A DNA stretch of 16,691 nt, taken from positions 1-16,691 of the forward strand of contig CAMZAI010000038.1 of assembly GCA_947304065.1 (NCBI GenBank). Direction: 5' to 3'. How positions within the stretch are numbered: position 1 is the first letter of the stretch; each line of letters starts with the position of its first letter. Shown here piece by piece: positions 7,779 to 14,834 of the stretch. Under the pieces are notes generated by a model. It searched no databases. It saw only the letters and a list, made by a program, of their open reading frames with translations, and was not told where the DNA came from. Made by a program: the position numbers and the translations under genes. Source of the DNA: an uncultured Clostridia bacterium. GTDB taxonomy: Bacteria > Bacillota > Clostridia > Lachnospirales > Lachnospiraceae.

Positions 7779-10661
7779 TTATTTGGTGATCTCGATCTGA
7801 TAAAGCGAGTAAACCTTATCGTCGAGCTTATCTGTCATGGCGAGGTTCATAACCTTCGCCTTGCCGCTCTTGTTCATTACATATACAACTACAACGTACT
7901 TGCCCGACGCCTTCTCGTTTATCTTAACGGGAACCGTGATGTCGGTCTCCTTGCCGGGCATGAGCTTTGTCGCCTCAAACTTCACAACGCCGCTTCCTAC
8001 GGCCTTGTTTGCATCGTAAGCGGGAACGACCGCAACACCGATGCGGTAATCGCTGTATGCGGGAGCAATGCCCTCGTTGGCGATCGAAACGGTGATATCG
8101 ATAGTATCGCCTGCCTTCGCGGACTCAACCTTTGTAGCCTTTGTCACGCGGAAACGGTAGCCCATCTGTGTCTGGAGATACTCGATATTGCCTCTGTAGA
8201 TCGAAGCGTCGGCCGTACCGATCTCGATGTCGCAAGGCGAGCAGGGAGCCATCCAGGATGTATGGGACTCGCGAAGATACGAGAGAGTCCTCATGATCGT
8301 GTCGTTGTGTACCCATGCGAGAACATTGCCGTAAGCAAACTCGCCGCCAGAGTAGCTGGTCTTCCAGAAGTCGCCCGCGTTCATGGCGTCAATGAGGAAG
8401 GATTCGGTAAGTGTGGGATCGCCGAAACCGTCGTTGTAGAGACCGAAATTGTTCTTCGAAGAGAAGTCGAACTTGTATCTGGTGCCGACCTTGGTCTTCT
8501 TGAAATACTTCGAATAAGCCTTCGCGTATCTGGCTACGGTCTTATCGGACGGGAATTCGCCGGAACCGAAGTCAAAGCCTTCGTCCGAGTCTTCCTGCGG
8601 CCAGGTATGCATCTCGCCCCAGTGGCCGAGAGAACCCATCTCGATGTAAGCTGCGGAACCGTCAAACTTCATCGCAATAGCCTTAATGCACTTGGAGTGA
8701 TACTTGATCACAGCTTCTGCCTCATAGTTGGGCGAGAAGCCTGCACCGCCCAGAGTATCGGGATCGGGCCAGTTGTAGAATGTACCCGCGTTGTCCAGCT
8801 TACCATCAAGTACGCTGTTGCAGAGCTCGACAAGTACCCAAACGGGGATGTCCATGCGATAGTTGCCTGTCGCGATCAGCTTCTCGATGTCGGCAGCCTT
8901 AACCTTGCTCTTGGAAGTGATGTTCTTCTTTATGAAAGCCGCGTCAACAACCTCGGCGTAAGTCTCATCCTTGCGCGAACCGGTGAGTTCCACGGGATTA
9001 TCCATGATGAAACGGATAATGAAGTTAACGTTGTTGGCCTCCCAGTAGCCGATATGATATCTGTTATCTACATTGGTCCAGTCATATTTGCCCTTCGCTG
9101 TCTGAAGGTCTGCCCATGTGATCTGGAGATAAGCGAGATCGTAGTCGTACGCCATCTTGGCAGCGCCTTCCTCGCCTACTTCCGCCCAGAGGCCCCAGCC
9201 CATGCCGGGATTTGCGAATGCGTCATAGCTCGCCTTCGGATATACATAGCCGTCCTTGTAGCTCATCTCAAACGAGCCCTTGGTGGTAATGCAGCCCGAT
9301 GCGGGAACGGAGATCTCTCTCTGATGCGCGAATGCGTGAACGCCGACCTTCTCGGGATTTCCGATATCCTCAAGATATACGGATGTCGTAACGTTATCCT
9401 CGTAGTAATCCTCGTCTACGGTAATGATCGGCGCGCCGATCCTGTCTTCGCCGATAACGGGATAGAGCCTCTGCTCTCTTACGATGTAATCCGCGCCCTT
9501 AACTCCGAAATACGCGTAGCCCTTGTCGGGATCGGTATCGAGAACGAATGCCGTTCTGGTGTTGAGATCGTTGTTGCCGGTCGAGAGCATCGCATAGAAC
9601 TTCTTCTGCGAGCATGCCGCAACAAGCGTATATTCGCCGCTTGCGTCCTTCGCCTCGACATTGTCCACGATGAACCACTCGCCCTTGTTTCCGCCGAAGA
9701 TATCCTCGGTGATCGAGCCTGCCGCGGGCTTGCCGACCTTGATCGTGAACGATTTGATCTCGCTTCTGACGCCGGACTTAACCTTTACGTTGATCTTGTA
9801 TTCGCCGGGTGCGAGAAGCTTTTTGTCTGTAATGATCTTGTTGCCCTTGATCTTGAAAGAGCCGTTGTCGGGACCGTTCTTGCTGCTGGTAACGAAGGAA
9901 TACTTGTAATCCTTTCCGTCGCCGCCCTTTGCGGACAGTGTGGCGATCGTGCCGCCTTCCATCGCGCGTGCCTCAAGAGCCTTGGTCTTCTTCTGGCTCA
10001 TATTGAAATCGGAAATATAAGGCTCGTCCGAAACGATCGTAACGTCAGCCTTGGGCAGAGCGTAATGCTCCGTGTCGCCCTCATATTTATATACGGTCTC
10101 CCAGGAATCATTGAGCAGGCAAACGAGGAATCCGCACTTGTCGCCGAATGAATAGCCCTGGCTGTCGGCTACAGGCTGCATGAGCTCGTAAGGAACCTCA
10201 ACGATGTAGGTCGAAGCGTCCTGCGAGATCGCGTATCCTACATAATCAACCTCGGTTCCGGGCCATCCGCCGCCCTCCGAGAGGTAGAGGAAGCCGTTCT
10301 CGAGCAGGAACTCGTATCCGCCGCCGTCATTCTGATAACCGGTCGAACGGTCATCGTCCATATCCATATAGATCTGGAAATAGCACCACTTTGAAAGCTC
10401 GTTGACCGTAAACAGGAAATCAACGCTGTCCTCATCGCAGTAAGCGGCGATCCTGTCGAAAGCCCCGACGGGCTCGTCAACGATGTTAATGATATCTTTC
10501 CAACCGTCAATTTTGTCCTCTGCCGCAAATATCTCGTCTTCGGCATGAACAGGACGTGTTTCGCCAAGTACGCTGAATACGGATAACGTCAGAACCCCCG
10601 TTAAGACGAATGCCAGTATCCGTGCAACAGCGTTACGAAACATGTTACGTTGTCTGTGCAT
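7779..10661 (-). CDS. Large secreted DUF4832-type glycoside-hydrolase-like protein with two N-terminal beta domains
   Basis: 960 residues. The signal peptide ends at VHA40. Residues about 41-205 resemble a carbohydrate-binding/DOMON-like beta domain (YFQIYMDMDDDRSTGYQ); 215-310 look like a cadherin/Ig module (APGEYKINVKV); 320-455 resemble a second CBM-like domain (AFVLDTDPDKGYAYF). About 475-835 match the DUF4874/DUF4832 TIM-barrel pattern: NPGMGWG (484-490), ITWADLQ..KGKYDW (514-528), IEMGSLGHWGEMHTW (673-687) and YLQTQMGYRFRVT (828-840). E674 or E683 are the best candidates for a catalytic acid. A C-terminal Ig-like domain (850-960) follows. ATG at 10661 follows AAGGGGG by 7 bases. It is the first gene of the two-gene unit with the phosphoesterase. 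A glycan-acting role is likely from the fold; the sugar is unknown. Confidence 0.9.
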   Translation of the reverse strand: MHRQRNMFRNAVARILAFVLTGVLTLSVFSVLGETRPVHAEDEIFAAEDKIDGWKDIINIVDEPVGAFDRIAAYCDEDSVDFLFTVNELSKWCYFQIYMDMDDDRSTGYQNDGGGYEFLLENGFLYLSEGGGWPGTEVDYVGYAISQDASTYIVEVPYELMQPVADSQGYSFGDKCGFLVCLLNDSWETVYKYEGDTEHYALPKADVTIVSDEPYISDFNMSQKKTKALEARAMEGGTIATLSAKGGDGKDYKYSFVTSSKNGPDNGSFKIKGNKIITDKKLLAPGEYKINVKVKSGVRSEIKSFTIKVGKPAAGSITEDIFGGNKGEWFIVDNVEAKDASGEYTLVAACSQKKFYAMLSTGNNDLNTRTAFVLDTDPDKGYAYFGVKGADYIVREQRLYPVIGEDRIGAPIITVDEDYYEDNVTTSVYLEDIGNPEKVGVHAFAHQREISVPASGCITTKGSFEMSYKDGYVYPKASYDAFANPGMGWGLWAEVGEEGAAKMAYDYDLAYLQITWADLQTAKGKYDWTNVDNRYHIGYWEANNVNFIIRFIMDNPVELTGSRKDETYAEVVDAAFIKKNITSKSKVKAADIEKLIATGNYRMDIPVWVLVELCNSVLDGKLDNAGTFYNWPDPDTLGGAGFSPNYEAEAVIKYHSKCIKAIAMKFDGSAAYIEMGSLGHWGEMHTWPQEDSDEGFDFGSGEFPSDKTVARYAKAYSKYFKKTKVGTRYKFDFSSKNNFGLYNDGFGDPTLTESFLIDAMNAGDFWKTSYSGGEFAYGNVLAWVHNDTIMRTLSYLRESHTSWMAPCSPCDIEIGTADASIYRGNIEYLQTQMGYRFRVTKATKVESAKAGDTIDITVSIANEGIAPAYSDYRIGVAVVPAYDANKAVGSGVVKFEATKLMPGKETDITVPVKINEKASGKYVVVVYVMNKSGKAKVMNLAMTDKLDDKVYSLYQIEITK

Positions 10662-10746
10662 TGCAATACCCCCTTAAATATTTTGTTTAGTTTAGATGCA
10701 TCCGAACTTTTAGGTATTTCCCCCAAATCAGACCGAATGTCCTGCT

Positions 10747-10767
10747 AAAAATGCGCAATCTTGCACA
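10747..10767 (-). promoter_or_regulatory. Small leader hairpin with U-tract ahead of the DUF4832-type gene
   Basis: On the minus strand TGTGCA-AGAT-TGCGCA (10767-10752, six pairs including one G-U) is followed directly by TTTTT (10751-10747). It begins about 8 bases after the predicted transcript start in a leader of about 113 bases. It has terminator form, but the stem is short. Confidence 0.35.
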
Positions 10768-10781
10768 AAGATCACGACTAA

Positions 10782-10810
10782 ACTATAGCACTGTTTTTCG
10801 TTGTTGTAAA
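10782..10810 (-). promoter_or_regulatory. Sigma-A promoter of the DUF4832/phosphoesterase unit
   Basis: On the minus strand TTTACA (10810-10805), a 17-base spacer ending in TGC (extended -10), and TATAGT (10787-10782). Predicted start is near 10775. The -35 box lies inside the cre-like site at 10805-10818. Confidence 0.75.
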
Positions 10811-10818
10811 CGTTATTT
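10805..10818. promoter_or_regulatory. Candidate cre/LacI-family operator over the minus -35 box
   Basis: TGTAAACGTTATTT agrees with the catabolite-responsive element TGWAANCGNTNWCA at all defined positions but the last two. Being on top of the -35 box, it would repress the two-gene unit if bound. A chance match in A/T-rich sequence is quite possible. Confidence 0.35.
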
Positions 10819-10827
10819 TTCGTAATG

Positions 10828-10870
10828 TTTCATAAACAATATTGTATTTTTTGTTGCATCGTTTATGAAA
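10828..10870. promoter_or_regulatory. Perfect inverted repeat in the divergent region, candidate operator
   Basis: TTTCATAAAC (10828-10837) and its exact complement GTTTATGAAA (10861-10870) are separated by 23 bases. The right arm sits in the spacer of the plus promoter (10854-10881), and a second palindrome ACAATATTGT (10836-10845) overlaps the left arm. The arrangement is typical of a site for a dimeric regulator controlling the divergent pair. Confidence 0.5.
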
Positions 10871-10881
10871 TGTGCTATTAT
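10854..10881 (+). promoter_or_regulatory. Promoter of the plus-strand beta-helix lipoprotein gene
   Basis: TTGCAT (10854-10859), a 16-base spacer and TATTAT (10876-10881) preceded by TGC (extended -10). Predicted start is near 10888, giving a leader of about 40 bases. Confidence 0.7.
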
Positions 10882-10928
10882 CATAGCTGTGGCCCGTTGG
10901 CCGCAAGTATGATAAGGGGGATATATTT

Positions 10929-12260
10929 ATGAAGAGAATTATAGCGGTCATGATGGCTGCGGCGCTTTCCGCCTGCCTGCTGGCAGGATGCGGGACAAAA
11001 GAGATACCGGATCACACTGCGGATGAGCCCGCAACAACTGATACATCCGCAGCAACAGAAAGCGTAATGATAACCGTAGGCGTTGACGCCGCAACGATAG
11101 CGGAAGCCGCAGATAAGGCAAAAGACGGAGACGTCATCTTCCTTCCGAAGGGAATCTACAGCGAAACGGTCGGCATTGAGAAGGACGGCATCACTCTCCG
11201 CGGCGAGGAAGGCACGGTATTTGACGGTTCGGACTACGAGCTGACGCCCGATGACAATGTCGTGATATGGGTAAAAGGAAATAATATCACCGTCGAGAAT
11301 ATCGAGATCAGGAATTTCCTTGTAGAAGGTCCTTCCGACACCTGCCCGATCGGAATTCAGGTCGCAAAGGGTTCTTCGAAGGTCACGGTCAGGAACTGCA
11401 AGGTCCACGATCACGGCTTTATCTACGACTACAATGATGATGACGACAATTACAACGCTCACGGCATCTACGTGAGCGGCGGCGTAAACAAGCAGACCAC
11501 CGACATCCTGGTAGAGGGCTGCGAGCTTTACAACCTTCATCTCGGAAGCAGCGAATCGCTGGTATTCAACGGCAATGTGGTCGGTTTCGAGGCAAAGGAT
11601 AATTATATCCACAACTGCGACAACATCGGCATCGACGCGATCGGCTACGAGCAGGACGAAGACAATGAGAACGATTCGGCCAGAAACGGCAAAATCCACG
11701 GCAATTACGTGAGGAATATCTGCTCCGATCCCGCGGTCAATCCTACCTATGATTCAATGTGCGCCGACGGTATCTATGTGGACGGCGGCCGCGACATCGA
11801 GATCTTCGACAATTTTGTCACCGACTGCGACATAGGCATCGAGATAGCGAGCGAGCACCGGGGCAAGGTAACTTCGGGCATAAACGTCCATGACAACATG
11901 CTCGCGCGCAATAATTCCTGGGCAGGCATCTGCGTAGGCGGCTACGATACCGAAGAGACCGGCACAGCTAAAGGCTGCACGGTAAAGAACAATGTCGTAT
12001 ACAACACCTCTTCCTACTGCATCGTGATCCAGTACGCCTGCGACGCTTCGAACGTGATCGAGGACAATATCTTCGCCGCCGAAGGCGACGGCATCGCGTA
12101 CGGAGATGAGTTCGATGAGCTCAGCAGGGGCAATACGATCCGGAACAATAAGATGACAATAGACATGACAGAATTCGGATACCCCGATAATGAGAAGATC
12201 GAAGTGACCGGCGTGACAGTTGATGAGAACGCGCGCACGGTTACGGTAGAGTACAAATAA
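10929..12260 (+). CDS. Right-handed beta-helix surface lipoprotein
   Basis: 443 residues; the only plus-strand gene. The signal helix ends in the lipobox LLAGC21, giving a predicted lipid anchor. A short Thr/Ala-rich linker (25-50) leads into a parallel beta-helix over most of the protein (about 52-430). Its repeated coils include GITLRGEEGTVFDG, NNITVENIEIRNF, SKVTVRNCKVHDHG, GNVVGFEAKDNYIHNC, RDIEIFDNFVTDC and SGINVHDNMLARNN, a pattern of NosD/DUF1565-type and pectate-lyase-like proteins. The acidic stretch YDYNDDDDNYN near residue 165 could bind calcium. ATG at 10929 follows AAGGGGG by 7-8 bases. Divergent from, and probably co-regulated with, the DUF4832-type gene. It could be a polysaccharide lyase, epimerase or binding protein; catalytic residues cannot be assigned from the sequence alone. 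Confidence 0.92.
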   Translation: MKRIIAVMMAAALSACLLAGCGTKEIPDHTADEPATTDTSAATESVMITVGVDAATIAEAADKAKDGDVIFLPKGIYSETVGIEKDGITLRGEEGTVFDGSDYELTPDDNVVIWVKGNNITVENIEIRNFLVEGPSDTCPIGIQVAKGSSKVTVRNCKVHDHGFIYDYNDDDDNYNAHGIYVSGGVNKQTTDILVEGCELYNLHLGSSESLVFNGNVVGFEAKDNYIHNCDNIGIDAIGYEQDEDNENDSARNGKIHGNYVRNICSDPAVNPTYDSMCADGIYVDGGRDIEIFDNFVTDCDIGIEIASEHRGKVTSGINVHDNMLARNNSWAGICVGGYDTEETGTAKGCTVKNNVVYNTSSYCIVIQYACDASNVIEDNIFAAEGDGIAYGDEFDELSRGNTIRNNKMTIDMTEFGYPDNEKIEVTGVTVDENARTVTVEYK

Positions 12261-12267
12261 TATAAAA

Positions 12268-12307
12268 GGTGCCTGTCACCATATCCGTGGATATGGTGAC
12301 AGGCACC
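12268..12307. repeat. REP-like palindrome (GGTGCCTGTCACC type), also terminator between convergent genes
   Basis: Perfect 19-base arms (12268-12286 and 12289-12307) around GT. Each arm contains the unit GGTG-CCTGT-CACC, itself a small hairpin. I recall this core as a frequent dispersed repeat in Firmicutes; not checked. It lies 7 bases after the plus-strand gene and 12 bases past the stop of the minus-strand gene. On the minus strand it is followed by TTTTATATTATT, so it works well as an intrinsic terminator for the EF-hand-like gene; on the plus strand there is no U-tract. Confidence 0.85.
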
Positions 12308-12319
12308 GGTATTATAGGG

Positions 12320-13435
12320 TTATGCCGTCGCCAGGTCCAGCTGCTGCACCGTACCTGCGGTCCCGTCCTCAAACAGGAAGAGACCGGTACTGCGGATCAC
12401 GGCGTCCGTGGCGTTTGTGACCGCATCTTTAAGTGAGAATTCAGTTGAAGCGTTCTGCAGACAGATCGCGCCGACGCCGCTCTCCTTCAGCGAGATCAGA
12501 CGCTCGGTGCCGTCCGCTTCCATGCTCCATATCTTCAGCGCCGAAAAAACTGCGTCAGCTTCGTCTATCCATCCGTTGCCGTCAAGATCGAATTCTTTAA
12601 GCTCCGCGAACGCATTGCCGCTCGTCGGGCCGAAGAGCTCGCTTCCGTCGTTTATTTTTCCGTCGCCGTTCCTATCCAGAGCCAGCATTCCGCTGCCCGC
12701 AGACGGCAGTGATACATAATCTTCGACGCCGTCAGCATCAATATCGAAATAATACTTCTGATCCGATACGGTGGCGGGGCTTCCGTCGAGATTGATCACG
12801 AGCGGATCGATGAGCGCCGTGCTCTCCCTGACCGTAAAGCCGCTGTAAGCCACGTATTCGCGGCTCATGACGGCTTCGACGTTGAATTCCAGGCTTCGGC
12901 CGTCGGCGGTGTTTACGGTGCCTTTTGTGGCGAATGTGACGGTCTCGGATTCGTAGGCGACCGTATAGCTGCCCTTGGTGAGGTAACTTCCGCCCACCGG
13001 CAGCAGATCCGCAGCAGACGTCCCGCCGCCTGCGGACAGGCCCTTCAGCCCCGCACCGCAGCCTCCGCTGTCGTCGCACTGCAGACGCCCGCCTATGAGC
13101 CGCATGAGGTATTTAAGAGTTTCCTCCTGAATCCTGGAGAGCATGTTCTCCTCCATCAGCTTGCGCATCTGCGGCGTGTTCTTCACCTGCAGGCTGTCGT
13201 AAATTTCCCGCAGCATTTCCGAGGCGCTCCGCGGCCTTTCTGCTTCTTCTTTCAGTCCTTCCTGCACATAGGCCTCCGCGGCGTTCGCGCCGGCCATGTC
13301 TTTCCCGAGGACCATTTCGGTAAATCCCTGCATTTCTCCTGCACCGTCTGTGATACAGGTAAATCTTGCTTCCCTGCTTCCGGACTGATATGTCCGGGCG
13401 GATTCCATTCCTATTGTGGTGGAATCGATTATCAA
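12320..13435 (-). CDS. EF-hand-like calcium-binding conserved protein of unknown function, TTG start
   Basis: 371 residues, no signal peptide or membrane segment. Residues 1-145 are largely helical and charged; 145-215 carry a beta block (TKGTVNTADGRSLEFNVEAVMSREYV) that I recall as the core of a widespread unnamed family. Three acidic loops follow: DIDADGVED (231-239), DRNGDGKINDGSE (254-266) and DLDGNGWIDEAD (283-294); the last two fit EF-hand/dockerin-type calcium loops. The C-terminal GVGAICLQNASTEFSL is also family-typical. The family otherwise looks extracellular, so export without a Sec signal, or a calcium-sensing intracellular role, are both open. The start is TTG at 13435, supported by the ribosome binding site; the next ATG, codon 10, has none. 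It ends at the palindrome at 12268-12307. Confidence 0.85.
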   Translation of the reverse strand: MIIDSTTIGMESARTYQSGSREARFTCITDGAGEMQGFTEMVLGKDMAGANAAEAYVQEGLKEEAERPRSASEMLREIYDSLQVKNTPQMRKLMEENMLSRIQEETLKYLMRLIGGRLQCDDSGGCGAGLKGLSAGGGTSAADLLPVGGSYLTKGSYTVAYESETVTFATKGTVNTADGRSLEFNVEAVMSREYVAYSGFTVRESTALIDPLVINLDGSPATVSDQKYYFDIDADGVEDYVSLPSAGSGMLALDRNGDGKINDGSELFGPTSGNAFAELKEFDLDGNGWIDEADAVFSALKIWSMEADGTERLISLKESGVGAICLQNASTEFSLKDAVTNATDAVIRSTGLFLFEDGTAGTVQQLDLATA

Positions 13436-13448
13436 ATAAAAACTCCTT
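13436..13448 (-). promoter_or_regulatory. Ribosome binding site that fixes the TTG start
   Basis: On the minus strand AAGGAG (13448-13443) lies 7 bases ahead of the TTG at 13435-13433 and is part of the longer AAGGAAGGAG. The first in-frame ATG is 27 bases further in, too far for this site. Confidence 0.75.
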
Positions 13449-13501
13449 CCTTAAGATTTCAGGGCCGGCCCCGTCCCGCGCGTGCACTCACGGAATAATA
13501 T

Positions 13502-13535
13502 AAGGCAGTGACCGGATCGCTCCGTTCACTGCCTT
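13502..13535 (-). terminator. Large hairpin in the region ahead of the EF-hand-like gene
   Basis: AAGGCAGTGA (13502-13511) pairs with TCACTGCCTT (13526-13535); after one mismatch CGGA/TCCG extends the stem to a TCGC loop. On the minus strand it is followed by ATATTATT. It has the form of an intrinsic terminator or attenuator, placed 66 bases before the start codon of the gene it precedes. Confidence 0.55.
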
Positions 13536-13599
13536 CCGTGGCCTTACCTCAATGCAGACAACCCGCCGCAGCATTATGCAACGGATCATCCGGCTGATA

Positions 13600-13630
13600 A
13601 TTATATCGGCTCCCGGAATGCATTTCTGAA
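13600..13630 (-). promoter_or_regulatory. Weak candidate promoter ahead of the EF-hand-like gene
   Basis: A perfect TATAAT on the minus strand (13605-13600) lies just past the asd terminator. The -35 is poor: CAGAAA at 17-base spacing or TTCAGA at 19. If real, the leader would be about 155 bases and would include the hairpin at 13502-13535. Confidence 0.3.
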
Positions 13631-13644
13631 GATGCCGCGCAGAT

Positions 13645-13676
13645 AAAAAAACTCCGGATGATCGGATCACCCGGAG
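13645..13676 (-). terminator. Intrinsic terminator of asd
   Basis: On the minus strand CTCCGG (13676-13671) pairs with CCGGAG (13657-13652), and the inner TGATC/GATCA bases extend the stem after one mismatch. It is followed by a seven-base T-run (13651-13645). It lies 19 bases after the asd stop. Confidence 0.9.
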
Positions 13677-13695
13677 CTGCAGTCAACGTTTCTGT

Positions 13696-14772
13696 TCAAT
13701 AAATGTATCCCTTCGCTTTAAGAAGCTCGGCCATCAGTACCGCACCGCCCGCTGCGCCGCGGAGAGTGTTGTGTGAGAGGCCTACGAACTTGTAATCGTA
13801 TACGGTATCCTCTCTCAGACGTCCCATGCATACAGCCATTCCGTGCTCGGTGTCGCGGTCGAGAGCAGTCTGGGGACGGTTGTCCTCCTCGAAGTAGTGG
13901 ATGAACTGCTTCGGTGCCGAAGGAAGCTCAAGATCCTGGGGAACGCCCTTGAAGTTCGCCCATTTCTCAAGGATCTGCTCCCTGGTGGGCTTCTTCTTAA
14001 AGCTTACGAAGACGGCAGCCATGTGGCCGTTGGTAACGGGAACGCGGATGCACTGCGTGGTAATGACGGGGCCCTCAGCCTTTACGATCTTTCCGTCCTC
14101 GATATGACCCCAGATCCTTAAAGGCTCCTGCTCGGACTTCTCTTCCTCGCCGCCGATGTAAGGGATAACGTTGTCGACCATCTCGGGCCAGTCCTTGAAA
14201 TTCTTGCCTGCGCCGGAAATAGCCTGGTATGTGGTTGCAACAACAACTGTGGGCTCAAACTCACGGAGCGCATGAAGCGCGGGAGTGTAGCTCTGGATCG
14301 AGCAGTTGGGCTTAACCGCTACGAAGCCCTTCTTTGTGCCCAGACGCTTCTTCTGGAACTCGATAACGTCCACATGCTCGGGATTGAGCTCGGGCACGAT
14401 CATCGGAACGTCGGGGGTCCAGCGGTGTGCGCTGTTATTCGAAACTACGGGAACCTCAGCCTTCGCATAAGCTTCCTCGATAGCGCGGATCTCATCCTTG
14501 GTCATGTCAACCGCACTGAAGCAGAAATCAACCTTCGCCGCAACAGCCTCTACCTCGTTGACATTCATAACAACCATGTTCTTTACAGCCTCGGGCATGG
14601 GAGTGTCCATCTTCCAGCGCTCTCCTACCGCCTCGGCGTAGGTCTTTCCTGCGCTCCTGGGGCTCGCCGCCACAACCGCTACCTCAAACCAGGGGTGGTT
14701 CTCAAGAAGCTGGATAAAGCGCTGTCCAACCATTCCCGTTGCTCCCAAAACTGCTGCCTTTAATTTAGCCAT
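13696..14772 (-). CDS. asd: Aspartate-semialdehyde dehydrogenase
   Basis: 358 residues from the ATG at 14772. NADPH-dependent cytoplasmic enzyme making L-aspartate 4-semialdehyde from aspartyl phosphate, the branch point to lysine/diaminopimelate, threonine and methionine (EC 1.2.1.11). The Rossmann motif GATGMVGQ lies at 10-17; the catalytic cysteine is C157 in KPNCSIQ; R243 and H250 in IRVPVTNGH are the expected substrate-binding Arg and active-site His. The pattern (SNNSAHRW, TTYQAISGAGK) is that of the archaeal/fungal-type subfamily found in many Clostridia, rather than the E. coli type. ATG 14772 is chosen because AAAGGAG lies 7-9 bases before it; an in-frame TTG 13 codons upstream lacks a site and adds residues not typical of the family. 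It has its own promoter and terminator. Confidence 0.96.
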   Translation of the reverse strand: MAKLKAAVLGATGMVGQRFIQLLENHPWFEVAVVAASPRSAGKTYAEAVGERWKMDTPMPEAVKNMVVMNVNEVEAVAAKVDFCFSAVDMTKDEIRAIEEAYAKAEVPVVSNNSAHRWTPDVPMIVPELNPEHVDVIEFQKKRLGTKKGFVAVKPNCSIQSYTPALHALREFEPTVVVATTYQAISGAGKNFKDWPEMVDNVIPYIGGEEEKSEQEPLRIWGHIEDGKIVKAEGPVITTQCIRVPVTNGHMAAVFVSFKKKPTREQILEKWANFKGVPQDLELPSAPKQFIHYFEEDNRPQTALDRDTEHGMAVCMGRLREDTVYDYKFVGLSHNTLRGAAGGAVLMAELLKAKGYIY

Positions 14773-14834
14773 AACCGTCTCTCCTTTTTCTGCGGCGTGT
14801 CCGATGAACAATCGCCGTTAATGTTTTTCTATCG

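Noticed and set aside
8262..10151. 629-codon open frame on the plus strand
   Set aside because: It lies wholly antisense to the DUF4832-type gene, has no ribosome binding site, and its translation has no recognisable domain. It is a codon-bias shadow; the same applies to the long antisense frames at 5926-7083, 2124-3101, 10881-11699 and 15378-16400.
13462..13471. GGGCCGGCCC palindrome near a GGGACGGGG motif
   Set aside because: Only 10 bases, G/C-rich and without the nested unit seen in the REP-like elements; chance is sufficient.
13488..13670. 60-codon open frame on the minus strand between asd and the EF-hand-like gene
   Set aside because: It begins inside the asd terminator stem, has no Shine-Dalgarno site, and its end is the hairpin at 13502-13535. 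A 28-codon internal ATG version also lacks a ribosome binding site.
14773..14811. TTG-started 13-residue N-terminal extension of asd
   Set aside because: No ribosome binding site precedes it, while the ATG at 14772 has a good one and matches the usual N-terminus of the family.
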